Positions 46,103 to 55,757 of a DNA stretch of 64,000 nucleotides are shown here, piece after piece. The stretch spans positions 1 to 64,000 of the forward strand of contig JAWKSZ010000034.1 in assembly GCA_041402045.1 (NCBI GenBank), written 5' to 3'. This DNA comes from JAGQRJ01 sp041402045. GTDB taxonomy: Bacteria > Planctomycetota > J058. The first letter of the stretch is position 1. Each line of letters begins with the position of its first letter. The notes below the pieces were generated by a model. It was not told the origin of the DNA. It worked only from the letters and a program-made list of their open reading frames with translations, and made no database searches. The translations under genes and the position numbers were made by a program.

Positions 46103-48403
46103 ATGCGCACACGTTGGCTGGTAGCAGGGGTCCTGGGCGCGGTGGCCTGCAGCGGTCCCGTCTCGCGGAGCCTCGTCCCGGACGAGGCGCTGCGGCGGTT
46201 CGCGCCGCCCCCCGAGGAGCCCGTCGACGTGGCGCTCGTGCTCGAGCCGTTCCTGCGCGAGCACTGCCTGCGCTGCCACAGCGGGGAGGACCCCGAGGGC
46301 GGGGTCGCCTTCGGCGCGCTGGCTGCGGGGTTGCGCGAGGACCGCGAGCTGTGGGCCGAGGTGCTCGAGCGCGCGCGGGAGGGCGACATGCCCCCCGCCG
46401 AGGAGCCCCAGCCCAGCGCGGTGGCGCGCCAGGCCTTCGTGCGCGGGCTCGAGCGCGCGCTGGGGGTCGTCGCCGGGGACCCGGGGCGGGTCACGATCCG
46501 CCGCCTGAACCGCGCGGAGTACGACGCCGCCGTCCAGGACCTGCTGGGGGTCGGGCTCAGCCCGGCCCGCGCGTTCCCTCGCGACGAGAGCGGCCACGGC
46601 TTCGACACCGTGGGCGACGCGCTCTCGATCTCGCCGCTGCTCCTCGAGAAGTACCTCGCCGCGGCGGAGGACCTCGCGGCGGAGGCGCTGGTCGATCCCA
46701 AGCCCTTGATCCAGCGCGTGACCGGCGAGGCGCTCAGCGGCGGGGGGACGCCGCGCCGTGGGCTGCGCGCCTTCGCCAGCGTGGGGCGCGCCGGGTTCAA
46801 CGCGCTCGTCGCGGTCGGCGGGCGCTACCGGATCCTCGTCGAGGCCTTCGCCGACCAGGCGGGGCCCGACCCGGCGCGGATCGAGGTGATCGTCGACGGC
46901 CAGCGCGTGGGCGTGCTCGAGACCGAGGGCGAGGGCCGCGAGGCGACCCGCGACTACGGGCTCGAGGTCGCGCTCGAGCCCGGCGAGCACCGAATCGAGG
47001 CCGGGTTCCCCAACGACTACTACCGCCCCCAGGACCCCGACCCCCAGCAGCGCGACCGCAACCTGTTCGTGGTCAGCCTCTCGGTGGCTGGGCCCAGCGA
47101 GCCGCCGCGGCCGACCCCGTTCATGGCGCGCCTGCAGCGCGCGCTGGCCGAGGCGCCGACCCAGGCCCAGGCGACGCGGGACGCGCTGGGGCCGCTCATG
47201 CGCCGCGCCTTCCGCCGCCCGCTGGCCGCGGGCGAGCTCGAGCGCTACGCCGCCCTGGCCGACGCGGCGCGCGAGGAGGGGCTCGAGTTCTTCCCCGCTC
47301 TCGGGCGGGCGCTGACCGCGGTCCTGGTCTCGCCCCACTTCCTGTTCCGCCCCGAGCTCGACGCCCGGCCGGACTCGAGCGAGGTCCGCGACCTGACGGG
47401 CTACGAGCTCGCGTCGCGGCTCTCGTTCTTCCTCTGGTGCAGCCTCCCCGACGAGGCGGCGCTGAGCTCGGCGGAGGCGGGGCCGCTTCGGGGCGAGGCC
47501 CTCGTGCGCGAGGCGCGCCGGCTCCTGGCGGATCCGCGGGCGGATCGCTTCGTGAGCGCCTTCGCCGGGCAGTGGCTCGGGCTCCGGCGGCTCGAGGACG
47601 TCGACCCCGACCCCGAGACCTTCCCCAGCTTCGACGACGGGCTGCGCCAGAGCATGCGCGCCGAGAGCGAGCTCGTGCTCACCGCGCTCCTGCGCGAGAA
47701 CCGCAGCGTGCTCGAGCTCCTGAACGGGCGCTTCACCTTCGTCGACGAGCGCCTGGCCAAGCACTACGGGATCCCGGGGATCGAGGGCGCGCGCTTCCGC
47801 CGAGTGCGCCTGCCGGCGGAGCGCCGCGGGGTCTTGACCCACGCCTCGGTGCTCACGGTCACGAGCAACCCCTCGCGCACCTCGCCGGTGCAGCGCGGCA
47901 AGTGGATCCTGGAGCAGCTCCTGGACGACCCGCCGCCGCCGCCGCCGCCGGGGGCGGGCGACCTCCCCGACGACCCGGGCGCGCGCGCCGAGCGCAGCGG
48001 CGTGGAGCGCCTCGAGGCGCACCAGAGCCGCGCGGACTGCCGCTCCTGCCACGCCAAGCTCGACCCGCTGGGGATCGCCCTCGAGCGCTTCGACGGCGTG
48101 GGCGCGTTTCGTACCCGCGACGGGCGGCACGCGATCGAGGCCCGGGGGACGCTCCCCGACGGCACCGCGCTCGAGGGCGCGGAGGGCCTGAGCGCGGCCC
48201 TGACCCGCGAGCCCCGGCGCTTCGTGCGCGCCTTCGTCAAGCAGCTCTTCGTCTACGGGCTGGGGCGCGCGCCGCAGCCCGCGGACGCGGCGGCCCTGGA
48301 CGCGGTGGTCGCGGCCACCGCGCCGGAGTATCGCTTCGCGGACATTCTCGAGGAGCTGGTCCAGCTCCCGGCGTTCACTCAGCGGCGCGGGCCGGGGAGG
48401 TAG
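46103..48403 (+). CDS. Cytochrome-type DUF1592/DUF1588 protein
   Basis: 766 residues. The N-terminus is a probable lipoprotein or signal sequence (VAGVLGAVACSGP). A heme-binding CLRCH motif is at 55-59 in the PSD1-like domain. Next come DUF1587-type (ITIRRLNRAEYDAAVQDLLGV region), DUF1595/DUF1592 (SRLSFFLWCSLPDEA, FAGQWLGLRRLEDVDPD) and DUF1588/DUF1585 (LTHASVLTVTSNPSRTSPVQRG, DCRSCHAKLDPLGIALERFDGVG). A second CRSCH may bind another heme. These multi-DUF proteins are typical of Planctomycetota and some Myxococcota and usually sit beside a DUF1552 gene, as here. The role is unknown. Confidence 0.92.
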   Translation: MRTRWLVAGVLGAVACSGPVSRSLVPDEALRRFAPPPEEPVDVALVLEPFLREHCLRCHSGEDPEGGVAFGALAAGLREDRELWAEVLERAREGDMPPAEEPQPSAVARQAFVRGLERALGVVAGDPGRVTIRRLNRAEYDAAVQDLLGVGLSPARAFPRDESGHGFDTVGDALSISPLLLEKYLAAAEDLAAEALVDPKPLIQRVTGEALSGGGTPRRGLRAFASVGRAGFNALVAVGGRYRILVEAFADQAGPDPARIEVIVDGQRVGVLETEGEGREATRDYGLEVALEPGEHRIEAGFPNDYYRPQDPDPQQRDRNLFVVSLSVAGPSEPPRPTPFMARLQRALAEAPTQAQATRDALGPLMRRAFRRPLAAGELERYAALADAAREEGLEFFPALGRALTAVLVSPHFLFRPELDARPDSSEVRDLTGYELASRLSFFLWCSLPDEAALSSAEAGPLRGEALVREARRLLADPRADRFVSAFAGQWLGLRRLEDVDPDPETFPSFDDGLRQSMRAESELVLTALLRENRSVLELLNGRFTFVDERLAKHYGIPGIEGARFRRVRLPAERRGVLTHASVLTVTSNPSRTSPVQRGKWILEQLLDDPPPPPPPGAGDLPDDPGARAERSGVERLEAHQSRADCRSCHAKLDPLGIALERFDGVGAFRTRDGRHAIEARGTLPDGTALEGAEGLSAALTREPRRFVRAFVKQLFVYGLGRAPQPADAAALDAVVAATAPEYRFADILEELVQLPAFTQRRGPGR

Positions 48404-48405
48404 GC

Positions 48406-49664
48406 ATGGATCGACGCAGGTTCTTGCGTGGCGCGCTCGGCGCCGGGCTCCTGGCGCCCTGGGCCACACGCGCGGCGCTCGGGGACGAGGCCCCGCCGCC
48501 GCGGCGGCTGGTGTTCGTGTTCGTGCCCAACGGCAAGCACATGCAGGCCTGGAACCCCGAGGGCGAAGGTCGAGACGCGCGCTTCGGCGAGACCCTCCAG
48601 CCCTTGGAGCGCCTGCTGACAGGTGCTCGTCTGCAACAGCCTGGCCCTGGACGGGGCGCGCGCCCCAGCGACGGACCCGGGGATCACGCCCGCGCCGGCG
48701 GCGTTCCTCACCTGCACGCACCCCAAGAAGACCGCGGGCAGCGACCTCCCAGGTCGGGGTCTCGGTGGACCAGGTCGCCGCCGCAGAGCTCGGCCGCGCG
48801 ACCCGACTCCCGAGCCTGGAGCTGGGGATCGAGCAGGGTCGCCAGGCCGGGAGCTGCGACTCGGGCTGCGCCTGCGCCTACTCCTCGAACATTTCCTGGC
48901 GCGGGCCCACGACCCCCAACATAAGGAGACGAACCCCCGCGCGGCCTTCGACCGGGTGTTCGGCGGGCGCGAGTCCCGCGGAGCTGCGCGCGCGGCTGGC
49001 CTCGCGCCGCAGCGTGCTCGACCTGGTGCGGAGCCGAGGCCAAGGACCTGCGGCGCGCGCTAGGGGCCAGCGACCGGCCCAAGCTCGACGAATACCTGGA
49101 GTCGATCCGCGCCCTCGAGCGCCTGACCCACCCACCGGCGCGGGTCGAGGCCGAGCCGCCGGACGCCGACCTCAACCGCCCCGAGCAGGTGCGCGCCATG
49201 CTCGAACTCAGCGCGCTGGCCCTGGCCAGCGACCAAGACCAGGTGATCACGCTCATGCTGGCCAACGCCGGGAGCAACGCGCCTTCAGGTTCCTCGACGT
49301 CGCCGACGGCCACCACCAGCATTTCCCCCAAGGGCGACGAGGAGAAGCTGGACAAGATCAAGCGGATCGATCGCTACCGCGTGACCGAGCTCGCCTGGTT
49401 CCTGCAGCGCCTCGACGAGCTCGAGCAGCCCGGGGGACCTCGCTCCTGGACCACCGCGGTGATCTGCGGGAGCAGGATCGGCGACGGCAACCGCCACAGC
49501 CATGGCCAGCTCCGATCCTGCTCGCTGGCGGCCAGCTCAGGGGCGGCACGGGCACGAGCGCTTCCGCCGCGAGACGCCGCTCGCGAACCTCTACGTCGGC
49601 GCCCTGCGCTGGGCGGGGGTCAAGACCCGGCGCTTCGCGGACAGCACCGGTGCGGTCGAGCTGA
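48406..49664 (+). pseudogene. Tat-exported DUF1552 protein, heavily frameshifted
   Basis: ATG 48406, 3 bp after the DUF1592 gene. The N-terminus is a twin-arginine signal (MDRRRFLRGALGAGLLAPW) followed by PRRLVFVFVPNGKHMQAWNP, the DUF1552 opening. After residue 70 the frame changes many times; recognisable pieces are LVCNSLALDGARAP, QVAAAELGRATRLPSLELGIE, NPRAAFDRVFGG, AMLELSALALASDQDQVITLM and LANLYVGALRWAGVKTRRFADSTG. These cover the whole family length in the right order. The end near 49664 is estimated, as the stop is out of frame with the last piece. A hairpin repeat starts 10 bp later. True decay or sequencing indels are both possible. Confidence 0.7.
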
Positions 49665-49673
49665 GCTGGTTCC

Positions 49674-49836
49674 GGGGGTCTGTCCCAGACCCCCTCCGGG
49701 CTCGGGGCCGACCTCGCCCTCACCCCAAGAAAGGGGCTCGCGGCCGGCTTCGCCGGCCGCGCGCGCTCGCGGCTTCGCCGCTCGCGGGGCGCGCCGGGGT
49801 CGCGCTGGGGGGGGGGCACGCCGGGGTCGCGCTCGG
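49674..49836 (+). repeat. Hairpin mosaic repeat, copy 1
   Basis: Directly after the DUF1552 end. Hairpin 1 is GGGGGTCTG/CAGACCCCC at 49674-49682 and 49686-49694. Hairpin 3 is CGGCCGGC/GCCGGCCG at 49741-49748 and 49752-49759. Then come GCGCTCGCGGC and two copies of CGCCGGGGTCGCGCT. The same elements in the same order occur on the minus strand at 57997-57511. The middle hairpin of copy 2 is degenerate here. The region 49665-50063 contains no gene. Confidence 0.7.
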
Positions 49837-50063
49837 AGCGCGCTGTCGGGGCGGCCGCCGCGAGGCAGGGGGCGTCGGCGCCACGAAGGCGCGCGTCGAC
49901 TCAGCGGAGCTCTCGAGCAGTGGCTTGGGTCCCTGCGTGTAGGAGGCGTCGTCCCCGCCCGGTAGAGTGCGTCCCTCCACCTCACGGAGGCGAGGGATTC
50001 CCGCGCTGCTTCGGGCCGTCGGCGTACCGCGCTCGGAGCTGCGGACGCTCGGGAGGTCTCCCG

Positions 50064-50758
50064 TCACAGCGGACGGTAGGTCCGCCGTGGCGCTCGGCGA
50101 GCTGGCGCAGCGGGTCCTGGGTGCCCCCGACCGACACGGTGTGCAGGGGTGACCCGCCGTCCGCGGAGCGCTGGAAAGTCGACCGCGCGCAGGATCTGCG
50201 CGGGGGCCTTGTAGCGGCCGGTGGTCGGCGACCCGTCGGAGAGCAGGTAGACGACCTCGACGGCGGGATCCCGCAGCGCCTGGGCGAGCGCGTCGTAAGG
50301 GTTGGTCCCGCCGCTGGGCTGGAGCCGCCGCACCGTGCGCTCGAGGAGGCCCGAGCTTTGGGGCCCAGCGGCGTCAACGCGGCTCCAGGTGCCGACGCGA
50401 CCCTCGAACCAGTGCAGGTTGACCGCCGTGTCGTCGGGCAGCGCAGAGCACGGAGAGCAATTCCCGCTGCACGCGCTGGAGTCGAGTCTCGACCCCCGGC
50501 ACGCCCGACCGCGGAGGGACGCAGCGGGACCGGAGGCCCGTCGAGGGCTGCTGCATCGGAGCCCGAGACGTCGATCACGAACGCGACTCGCGCGCTGGTC
50601 ACCGGCTCGCCAAAGAACTCCGGGGCGGGGTGGGCTGGGGTCTCGGCCGCGGGCTCGCGGCAGCAGGTGCGCGACCGGGGGCGGAGTCGTCTGGGTCTGT
50701 GCCTGGACGCCAAGGGCGCAGAGCCCGAGGAGGCGAACACGAGGGTGGGTGGGTGCAT
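50064..50758 (-). pseudogene. von Willebrand factor A domain protein, frameshifted
   Basis: About 230 residues if frames are joined. ATG 50758 has GGAGG 6 nt upstream and a signal-like start (MHPPTLVFASSG). Pieces in order are VAFVIDVSGS with a Met next in another frame (the MIDAS DxSxS motif), VETRLQRVQRELLSVLCA, VNLHWFEGRVGTWS-like residues, and the intact end LQPSGGTNPYDALAQAL, AVEVVYLLSDGSPTTGRYK. The MIDAS Thr and Asp are present. At least four frame changes are needed. It would be an exported metal-dependent adhesion-type domain protein. Decay or sequencing indels cannot be separated here. Confidence 0.6.
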
Positions 50759-50942
50759 GGGGGCCTCCTCCGCGGCGGCTGGGAGCAAGCTCAATACCGA
50801 GCTAACTCCCAACGTCGCGGTGAGATCACTGTAAAAGCCCAGACCGCCTTGACCTGAGTCGTGGGAAGGGGCTTGACTGCGCCTGCGGCCGGTCGGTAGG
50901 TCTGCTGGCCGGGTGGTCGCCACCGGACCAGTGAGGTGCTTC

Positions 50943-51671
50943 GTGCTCGAGGAGCCGATCGAACGGCAGTCCTCCTCTCGGAGGCGGTCTACGCGCGGCT
51001 GCGCGACGGGATCGTGGGGAGGCGAACTGGAGACGGGCACCGCGTTGCCCACCGGGCAGCAGCTGGCCGCATGGCGAAGGTGAACCGCGGCGCGGTGCGC
51101 CGAGGCGCTCAAGCGCCTGGAGCAGGCCCGGCTGGTGCGGATCCGCCAGGGCGGCGCGGCGCGGGTCCTCGACTACCAGGCCCACGCCGGCCTGGATCTG
51201 CTCTCGGAGCTGTTGTTCGCCGGGGGCGACCTGGACCTGCGGGTCGCGCGGAGCGTGGTCGAAATGCGCGCGTGCCTCGGTCCGGAGATCGCGCGGCGCT
51301 GCGCTGAGCGGCGCTCGCCCGAGGGGGTAGCGAGGCTGATCGCGCTGGTCGAGGGCCTGCGCCAGGAACCGGACCTCGGGGCTCGCCAGACCACGAGCCT
51401 GGCGTTCTGGGACGCCCTCGTCGAGGGCTCGCAGAACGTGGCGTATCGCTTGGCCTTCAACTCGCTGCGCGCCAGCTACGACCGCTTCCGCGGCGCGCTG
51501 GTCGAGGTCCTGGCGGAGGAGCTGCGCGACGTGGACGGGTTCCAGGCCGTCGTCGACGCCGTGGCCGCGGGGGACCCCGAAGCGGCGAGGCGCGCGGCGA
51601 GCGCGCTGCTCTCCCGCGGGGCGAGCGGGCTCGAAGCCCTGTTCGCGGCCCTCGAGGAGCCGACGTCGTGA
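50943..51671 (+). pseudogene. GntR/FadR-type regulator, N-terminus frameshifted
   Basis: GTG 50943 begins a winged-helix domain whose parts lie in several frames: VLEEPIERQSS, SEAVYARLRDGIVG, AKVNRGAVR and ALKRLEQARLVRIRQGG. From 51135 the frame is intact and gives the helical FCD effector domain (LDLLSELLFAGGDLDLRVARSVVEMRA to the end). The corrected protein is about 240 residues, as normal for this family. FCD regulators respond to carboxylic acids or acyl-CoA. The stop overlaps the start of the hydroxylase gene (GTGA), so that gene could be co-transcribed. Confidence 0.7.
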
Positions 51672-52327
51672 GCGGCGCGGCGACGGCGGACGCGCCGAGC
51701 ACCCTGGGAGGGCTCGCCCGGACCCTGGTCACTCGGGGGAGCCCGCGGCTCCTGATCGCTGCGGTGCTCGCGGCCGCGCTCTGGCGCGCGACCCGCGGAC
51801 CCCTCGCGTGGCCGGACCTCGCGGCGGCCGCGGGGGTTCTCCTGCTCTGGCCGCTCCAGGAGTGGACGATCCACCGCTGGCTCCTGCACTGGAAGCCGCG
51901 GCGCCTGGGCCGGTTCGTGCTCGACTTCGCGCAGGCGCGCAAGCACCGCCGGCACCACCTGCGACCCTGGGACTTCGCCGAGGTCTCGATCCCGCTCCAC
52001 ACCTTCGCCTACGCGTTGCCCCTGCTCACCGGCCTGGCCTGGGTGACCCGGGACGTGCCCGGCGCGGCCAGCGCGGTGCTGGTCTACCTGGCCCTGGGGC
52101 TGCACTACGAGGCGTGCCACTTCATGGCCCACTCGAACTACGTCCCCCGGACCGCGCTCTACCGCGCGCTGTGGAAGAACCATCGCCTGCACCACTTCAA
52201 GAACGAGACCCAGTGGCTGGGCGTCTCCATGCGCCTGGGGGACCGCCTGCTGGGGACGAACCCCGACCAGAAGCAGGTCCCGCGCTCGGCCACCTGCCGC
52301 ACGCTGGGGGTCGCGCCGCCGCGCTGA
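51668..52327 (+). CDS. Fatty acid hydroxylase / sterol desaturase family protein
   Basis: 219 residues with about four membrane helices and the eight-histidine di-iron pattern: HRWLLH, KHRRHH, HYEACHFMAH and HRLHHFKNE. This is the signature of the membrane fatty acid hydroxylase superfamily, which adds oxygen to lipid chains or sterols. GTG at 51668 overlaps the stop of the FadR-type gene by 4 bp, hinting at regulation by that protein. The substrate is unknown. Confidence 0.9.
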   Translation: MSGAATADAPSTLGGLARTLVTRGSPRLLIAAVLAAALWRATRGPLAWPDLAAAAGVLLLWPLQEWTIHRWLLHWKPRRLGRFVLDFAQARKHRRHHLRPWDFAEVSIPLHTFAYALPLLTGLAWVTRDVPGAASAVLVYLALGLHYEACHFMAHSNYVPRTALYRALWKNHRLHHFKNETQWLGVSMRLGDRLLGTNPDQKQVPRSATCRTLGVAPPR

Positions 52328-52382
52328 GCTCCGGTGTGCAGAGGCGGCGTATACTCCCGACCGCACTCACGGGAGGTGCCCC

Positions 52383-53372
52383 ATGCTCGGCCGCGCTCTG
52401 ACCGCGTTCGTCCTCTGCTTCTCCACCGGCTGCGTGTATGCGCCCCTCGACCTGGGGCTCGGCGAGGTAGGCAAGCCCTTCGAGGCGCGCCTGACCTCGG
52501 GCTCGGACGACGAGAAGGTCGTGCTGCTACGGATCGACGGGGAGATCAGCGGGCGCGAAGAGGGCGGCTTCCTCAGCTCGACGCCGGCGACGACGTCCCA
52601 GGTGCGGCAGGTGCTCGACCTGGCCCGGGCCGACGACGACGTGAAGGCCGTGGTCGTGCGGATCAACAGCCCAGGCGGCGGCGTGACCGCGAGCGACGTG
52701 ATCTTCCACGAGCTCCAGCGCTTTCGCAGCGAGACCCAGAAGCCCGTGGTGGCCTGGTTCGGCGACACCGCCGCGTCCGGCGGCTACTACGTGGCCATGG
52801 CCGCGGACCGGATCGTGGCGGCGCCGACGTGCATCACCGGCTCGATCGGGGTGGTCTCGACCTTCTACGACGTGACGGGCCTCGAGGAGAAGCTCGGGGT
52901 GCACGTGCACGCGATCACCAGCGGCGAATACAAGGACATGGGGAGCATGTTCCGCGACATGCGCCCGGACGAGCGCGAGCTGCTCCAGGCCCTGATCGAC
53001 GCCATGTATGCGCGCTTCGTGACCGTGGTCGACGAGGGCCGCCCCAACCTCGACCGCGCCGCGGTCGAGCGCCTCGCGGACGGGCGGATCTACACCGGGG
53101 AGCAGGCCCTCGAGGCGGGGCTGGTGGACGAGCTGGGCTACCTCGAGGACGCGGTGGACGAGGTCGCGAAGCTGGCGGGGCTGCGGGAGCCGTTGCTGAT
53201 CGCCTACGAGCGGCGCGGGCTCAGCGCCGAGGCCTCGACGATCTACAGCGCTCCCCAGCTCCGCGCCCTCGGCGAGCTGGGCCTCGAGAGCGACCTCGGC
53301 CGCCTCGCCGAGCGCGTGCTCCCCGCTCGCAGCGGGCCCGCCCTGCACTACCTCTGGCTCCCCGGCCGCTGA
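52383..53372 (+). CDS. sppA: Signal peptide peptidase SppA (short form), lipoprotein
   Basis: 329 residues, the short bacterial form. A lipobox-like TGC lies near residue 17. The Ser/Lys dyad is S132 in DTAASGGYYVAMAAD and K184 in SGEYKDMGS, 52 residues apart as in Bacillus SppA. The oxyanion region is RINSPGGGVTASD. It would cleave leftover signal peptides in or at the membrane. A GGGAGG box precedes the ATG, and a TATACT -10-like hexamer lies at 52350. Confidence 0.93.
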   Translation: MLGRALTAFVLCFSTGCVYAPLDLGLGEVGKPFEARLTSGSDDEKVVLLRIDGEISGREEGGFLSSTPATTSQVRQVLDLARADDDVKAVVVRINSPGGGVTASDVIFHELQRFRSETQKPVVAWFGDTAASGGYYVAMAADRIVAAPTCITGSIGVVSTFYDVTGLEEKLGVHVHAITSGEYKDMGSMFRDMRPDERELLQALIDAMYARFVTVVDEGRPNLDRAAVERLADGRIYTGEQALEAGLVDELGYLEDAVDEVAKLAGLREPLLIAYERRGLSAEASTIYSAPQLRALGELGLESDLGRLAERVLPARSGPALHYLWLPGR

Positions 53373-53426
53373 GGAGCGTCCAGGGGCGCGGTTTGGGCCT
53401 GGGCTGAATCCCCCCTCAGATCGGGC

Positions 53427-53454
53427 TAAATCCTGGAGGCGCACCGGTCGAAAA
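53427..53454 (+). promoter_or_regulatory. Sigma-28-like promoter motif before GGDEF gene
   Basis: TAAAT at 53427 and GTCGAAAAG at 53447 are 20 bp apart. The GTG of the diguanylate cyclase is at 53500. The GTCGAAAAG lies in a CCGGTC/GACCGG inverted repeat (53445-53460), which could also be an operator. Confidence 0.5.
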
Positions 53455-53499
53455 GACCGGTAAGGGGCGTCGGGTGCGGCGTCGGAGGAGGCCGCCAGG

Positions 53500-54771
53500 G
53501 TGTTCGTTCGCTTGTCCACGACGGTGTTGATCGCGGGAGTCGCGAGCACGTTGGGGATCGCGAGCGTTCTGGCCTGGCTCAGCGAGCCGGGCTTGATCAA
53601 CGGCTTCCTCCTGATCGGCGGGGCCTGGTCGGCCATGAGCGCGGGGGTCTTCGCCTGGGACGCGCTGCGCCTGCGGCGCGCGCTCCAGCACCTGCTCCGC
53701 GGCGGCGCGGCCCTGGGGGCCGAGGCCAAGTGCCGCGCGGCCCAGGAGGAGCGCCGCCACGAGCTCCTGGCGCGCATGCGCCGCCAGGTCGAGCTCCTGA
53801 GCGCGATCCGGGACCTGGCGCTGATCGCCAACGACGACGTGAGCTTCGCCTCGATCCTCGAGCGCGGCCTGGCCGTCCTCGGCGGGTTCTTCGGGGCGCG
53901 GGAGATCACGGTGTTCCTGGAGAACGCCGAGACCGAGAACGGCCTGGAGGCCGTGGCCCACCACTTCGGCGGCAAGACCCGGGTGTGCCAGCGCGGCCAG
54001 CTCGGGGTGCGCCCGATCGAGGCGCTGCGGGCCTGGGACGAGCAGCGGACCGTGCTCCCCGAGCCGGGCCGCGGCGGCCTGCGCGCGGCCTGCCTGCTCG
54101 TCGCCGACGGCGAGGTCATGGGGGCGCTCGAGGTTCGGCTCCCGCCGGATCAGCTCGAGCGCGACCTGAGCGAGCTGGGCCGGGAGCTCGAGGCCCTGGC
54201 CAAGCACGTGGCCCTCGCGATCCGCAAGCCCACCCTCTACGACCGCGCGGTGGTCGACGCGCTCACGGGCCTCTACACCAAGCGCCACTTCCAGGAGCAG
54301 GTGCGCCAGCAGATCGCGCAGCGCGTGCGCCTGGGCACCCCGCTCTCGCTGGTGATCCTCGACGTCGACCACTTCAAGCAAGTCAACGACGTCCACGGCC
54401 ACGTGGCCGGGGACGCGGTGCTGGCCGAGGTCGCGGCGCGGGTGCGCGGCGAGATCCGCGGCTACGACCAGGCCTTCCGCTACGGCGGCGAGGAGGTCGT
54501 GATCCTCTCGCCCAACACCGGGCTCTCGGACGCCGTGGCCCTGGCCGAGCGGCTGCGCGAGCGCCTGCGCGGGGACCCGGTGGACACCGGCGACACGCGG
54601 ATCCCGGTCACCGCGAGCTTCGGCGTCGCCGAGTTCGTGCCGGGCCACATGCTCAGCCCCGCGGCGTTCCTCGAGGTGGCCGACCAGGCGCTGTATCGCG
54701 CCAAGCGCGGGGGTCGCGACCGGGTGTGCTCCGCTGCGGATCCGGTCCTGGCGCTGCCTCAGGCGGCTTGA
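53500..54771 (+). CDS. GAF-GGDEF diguanylate cyclase, membrane bound
   Basis: 423 residues. Two N-terminal transmembrane helices (TVLIAGVASTLGIASVLAWL; GFLLIGGAWSAMSAGVFAW) are followed by a charged helix and a GAF-like domain (about 105-245). The C-terminal GGDEF domain begins DALTGLYTKRHFQEQ; the active-site loop is RYGGEEV near 328-333. A product-inhibition I-site R-G-Y-D precedes it by the canonical spacing. It should therefore make c-di-GMP and be feedback inhibited. GTG 53500 follows GGAGGAGG. A sigma-28-like motif upstream would link it to motility-type regulation. Confidence 0.93.
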   Translation: MFVRLSTTVLIAGVASTLGIASVLAWLSEPGLINGFLLIGGAWSAMSAGVFAWDALRLRRALQHLLRGGAALGAEAKCRAAQEERRHELLARMRRQVELLSAIRDLALIANDDVSFASILERGLAVLGGFFGAREITVFLENAETENGLEAVAHHFGGKTRVCQRGQLGVRPIEALRAWDEQRTVLPEPGRGGLRAACLLVADGEVMGALEVRLPPDQLERDLSELGRELEALAKHVALAIRKPTLYDRAVVDALTGLYTKRHFQEQVRQQIAQRVRLGTPLSLVILDVDHFKQVNDVHGHVAGDAVLAEVAARVRGEIRGYDQAFRYGGEEVVILSPNTGLSDAVALAERLRERLRGDPVDTGDTRIPVTASFGVAEFVPGHMLSPAAFLEVADQALYRAKRGGRDRVCSAADPVLALPQAA

Positions 54772-54772
54772 T

Positions 54773-55009
54773 GTGCTCGAGGCGATCCCCCAGGTCCTGA
54801 TCGGGGTCCTGGGGGTCGGCCTGTGGGCGCTCTGCGGGGCGCAGCTCAAGAGCGGCGAGGCGTACAAGCTGGGCCAGCGCAGCCGCGAGACCCATGTCTT
54901 CCGCCGCGACCACGAGCCGGTCGGCTACTGGTTCACGCAGGCCGCGCTGGTCGTCGGCGGCGGAGCCATGGTCTACGCCGCCCTGTTCGTGGACCTTCCG
55001 CTGCGCTGA
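54773..55009 (+). CDS. Small two-helix membrane protein
   Basis: 78 residues, starting at GTG 54773, 1 bp after the GGDEF stop, so probably co-translated. Helix 1 is VLIGVLGVGLWALCGAQL, helix 2 is YWFTQAALVVGGGAMVYAAL, joined by a basic loop (YKLGQRSRETHVFRRDHEPVG). Not recognised. Confidence 0.65.
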   Translation: MLEAIPQVLIGVLGVGLWALCGAQLKSGEAYKLGQRSRETHVFRRDHEPVGYWFTQAALVVGGGAMVYAALFVDLPLR

Positions 55010-55113
55010 TCTGTAGGGGGCGTCCCGGGTCCGGGTCGCCTTGGGGCGGTAGGGGTCACCCAGGCTGAAGCTCGAGGTTTCCGCTGCGAGGGGCGACCGG
55101 GGACTCCGCGCCG

Positions 55114-55125
55114 TATCCTCGTGGC
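55114..55125 (+). promoter_or_regulatory. -10-like box for leaderless FHA gene
   Basis: TATCCT at 55114-55119 is followed by 6 nt and the ATG at 55126. No Shine-Dalgarno sequence is visible. Confidence 0.45.
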
Positions 55126-55728
55126 ATGCAGCTCACACCGGGGACTTCACTTGCGCAGCTTGCCGCGCTCCGCGGGAGCTGCAGCGACGCCGAGCTGCTG
55201 CGAGCGTTGGGGACCTGCGGCTACTTCGTGGTGTTCCCCTGGGACGACGGCGGCGGTGGCGGGGTCGACACCTGCATGCTGCCCGACCTCGAGGACCCGG
55301 ACCACGATCCGCTCGAGGAGACCGTCCTCGACGAGGAGACGGACCAGGGCGTCTTCGGGGCGACGCGGGTGGGGTCTGCGGCGGCGCCTGCGGGGGACCC
55401 GCAGGAGGCCGTGCTGGTCCCGCTGCTCAAGAGCGCCCGGAACCCGTTCACCCAGTTCCTCACCGTCGGCCGCGCGCGGAACAACGACGTGATCCTGACC
55501 GCGCCGTCGGTCTCGAAGGTCCACGCCTGGCTCAGCCACGCCGGCCCCTCGGGCTGGTTCCTCATGGACAACGCCTCGACCAACGGTACGACCCAGAACG
55601 GGACGCGGCTCCCGCCGCGGCAGAACGTGCCCTTGCGGGTGGGCGACAGCCTCGGCTTCGGCGGGGCGCTGGTCGTGTTCGCGGACCCGCCCAAGGTGCT
55701 CGAATTTACCCGGGCGGGCGATTTCTAG
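55126..55728 (+). CDS. FHA-domain protein
   Basis: 200 residues. The C-terminal FHA domain (about 100-185) has the phosphothreonine-binding residues TVGRARNNDVIL, SVSKVHAWLS and DNASTNGTTQNGTRL. The first 95 residues include a Gly-rich loop and an acidic Thr-containing stretch (DLEDPDHDPLEETVLDEETD) that could be a kinase target. FHA proteins read out Ser/Thr kinase signalling, and three such kinases lie in the window, though none adjacent. It begins with a likely leaderless ATG. Confidence 0.9.
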   Translation: MQLTPGTSLAQLAALRGSCSDAELLRALGTCGYFVVFPWDDGGGGGVDTCMLPDLEDPDHDPLEETVLDEETDQGVFGATRVGSAAAPAGDPQEAVLVPLLKSARNPFTQFLTVGRARNNDVILTAPSVSKVHAWLSHAGPSGWFLMDNASTNGTTQNGTRLPPRQNVPLRVGDSLGFGGALVVFADPPKVLEFTRAGDF

Positions 55729-55757
55729 GGAAGGCCTGCGCTTCGGACGGGCGAGTT

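Noticed and set aside
46028..48721. 897-codon minus-strand open frame
   Set aside because: Antisense shadow of the DUF1592 gene.
49919..50160. Possible plus-strand gene after a TAGAGT box at 49967
   Set aside because: The frame is Arg/Ser-rich without motif and lies antisense to the 3' end of the VWA gene.
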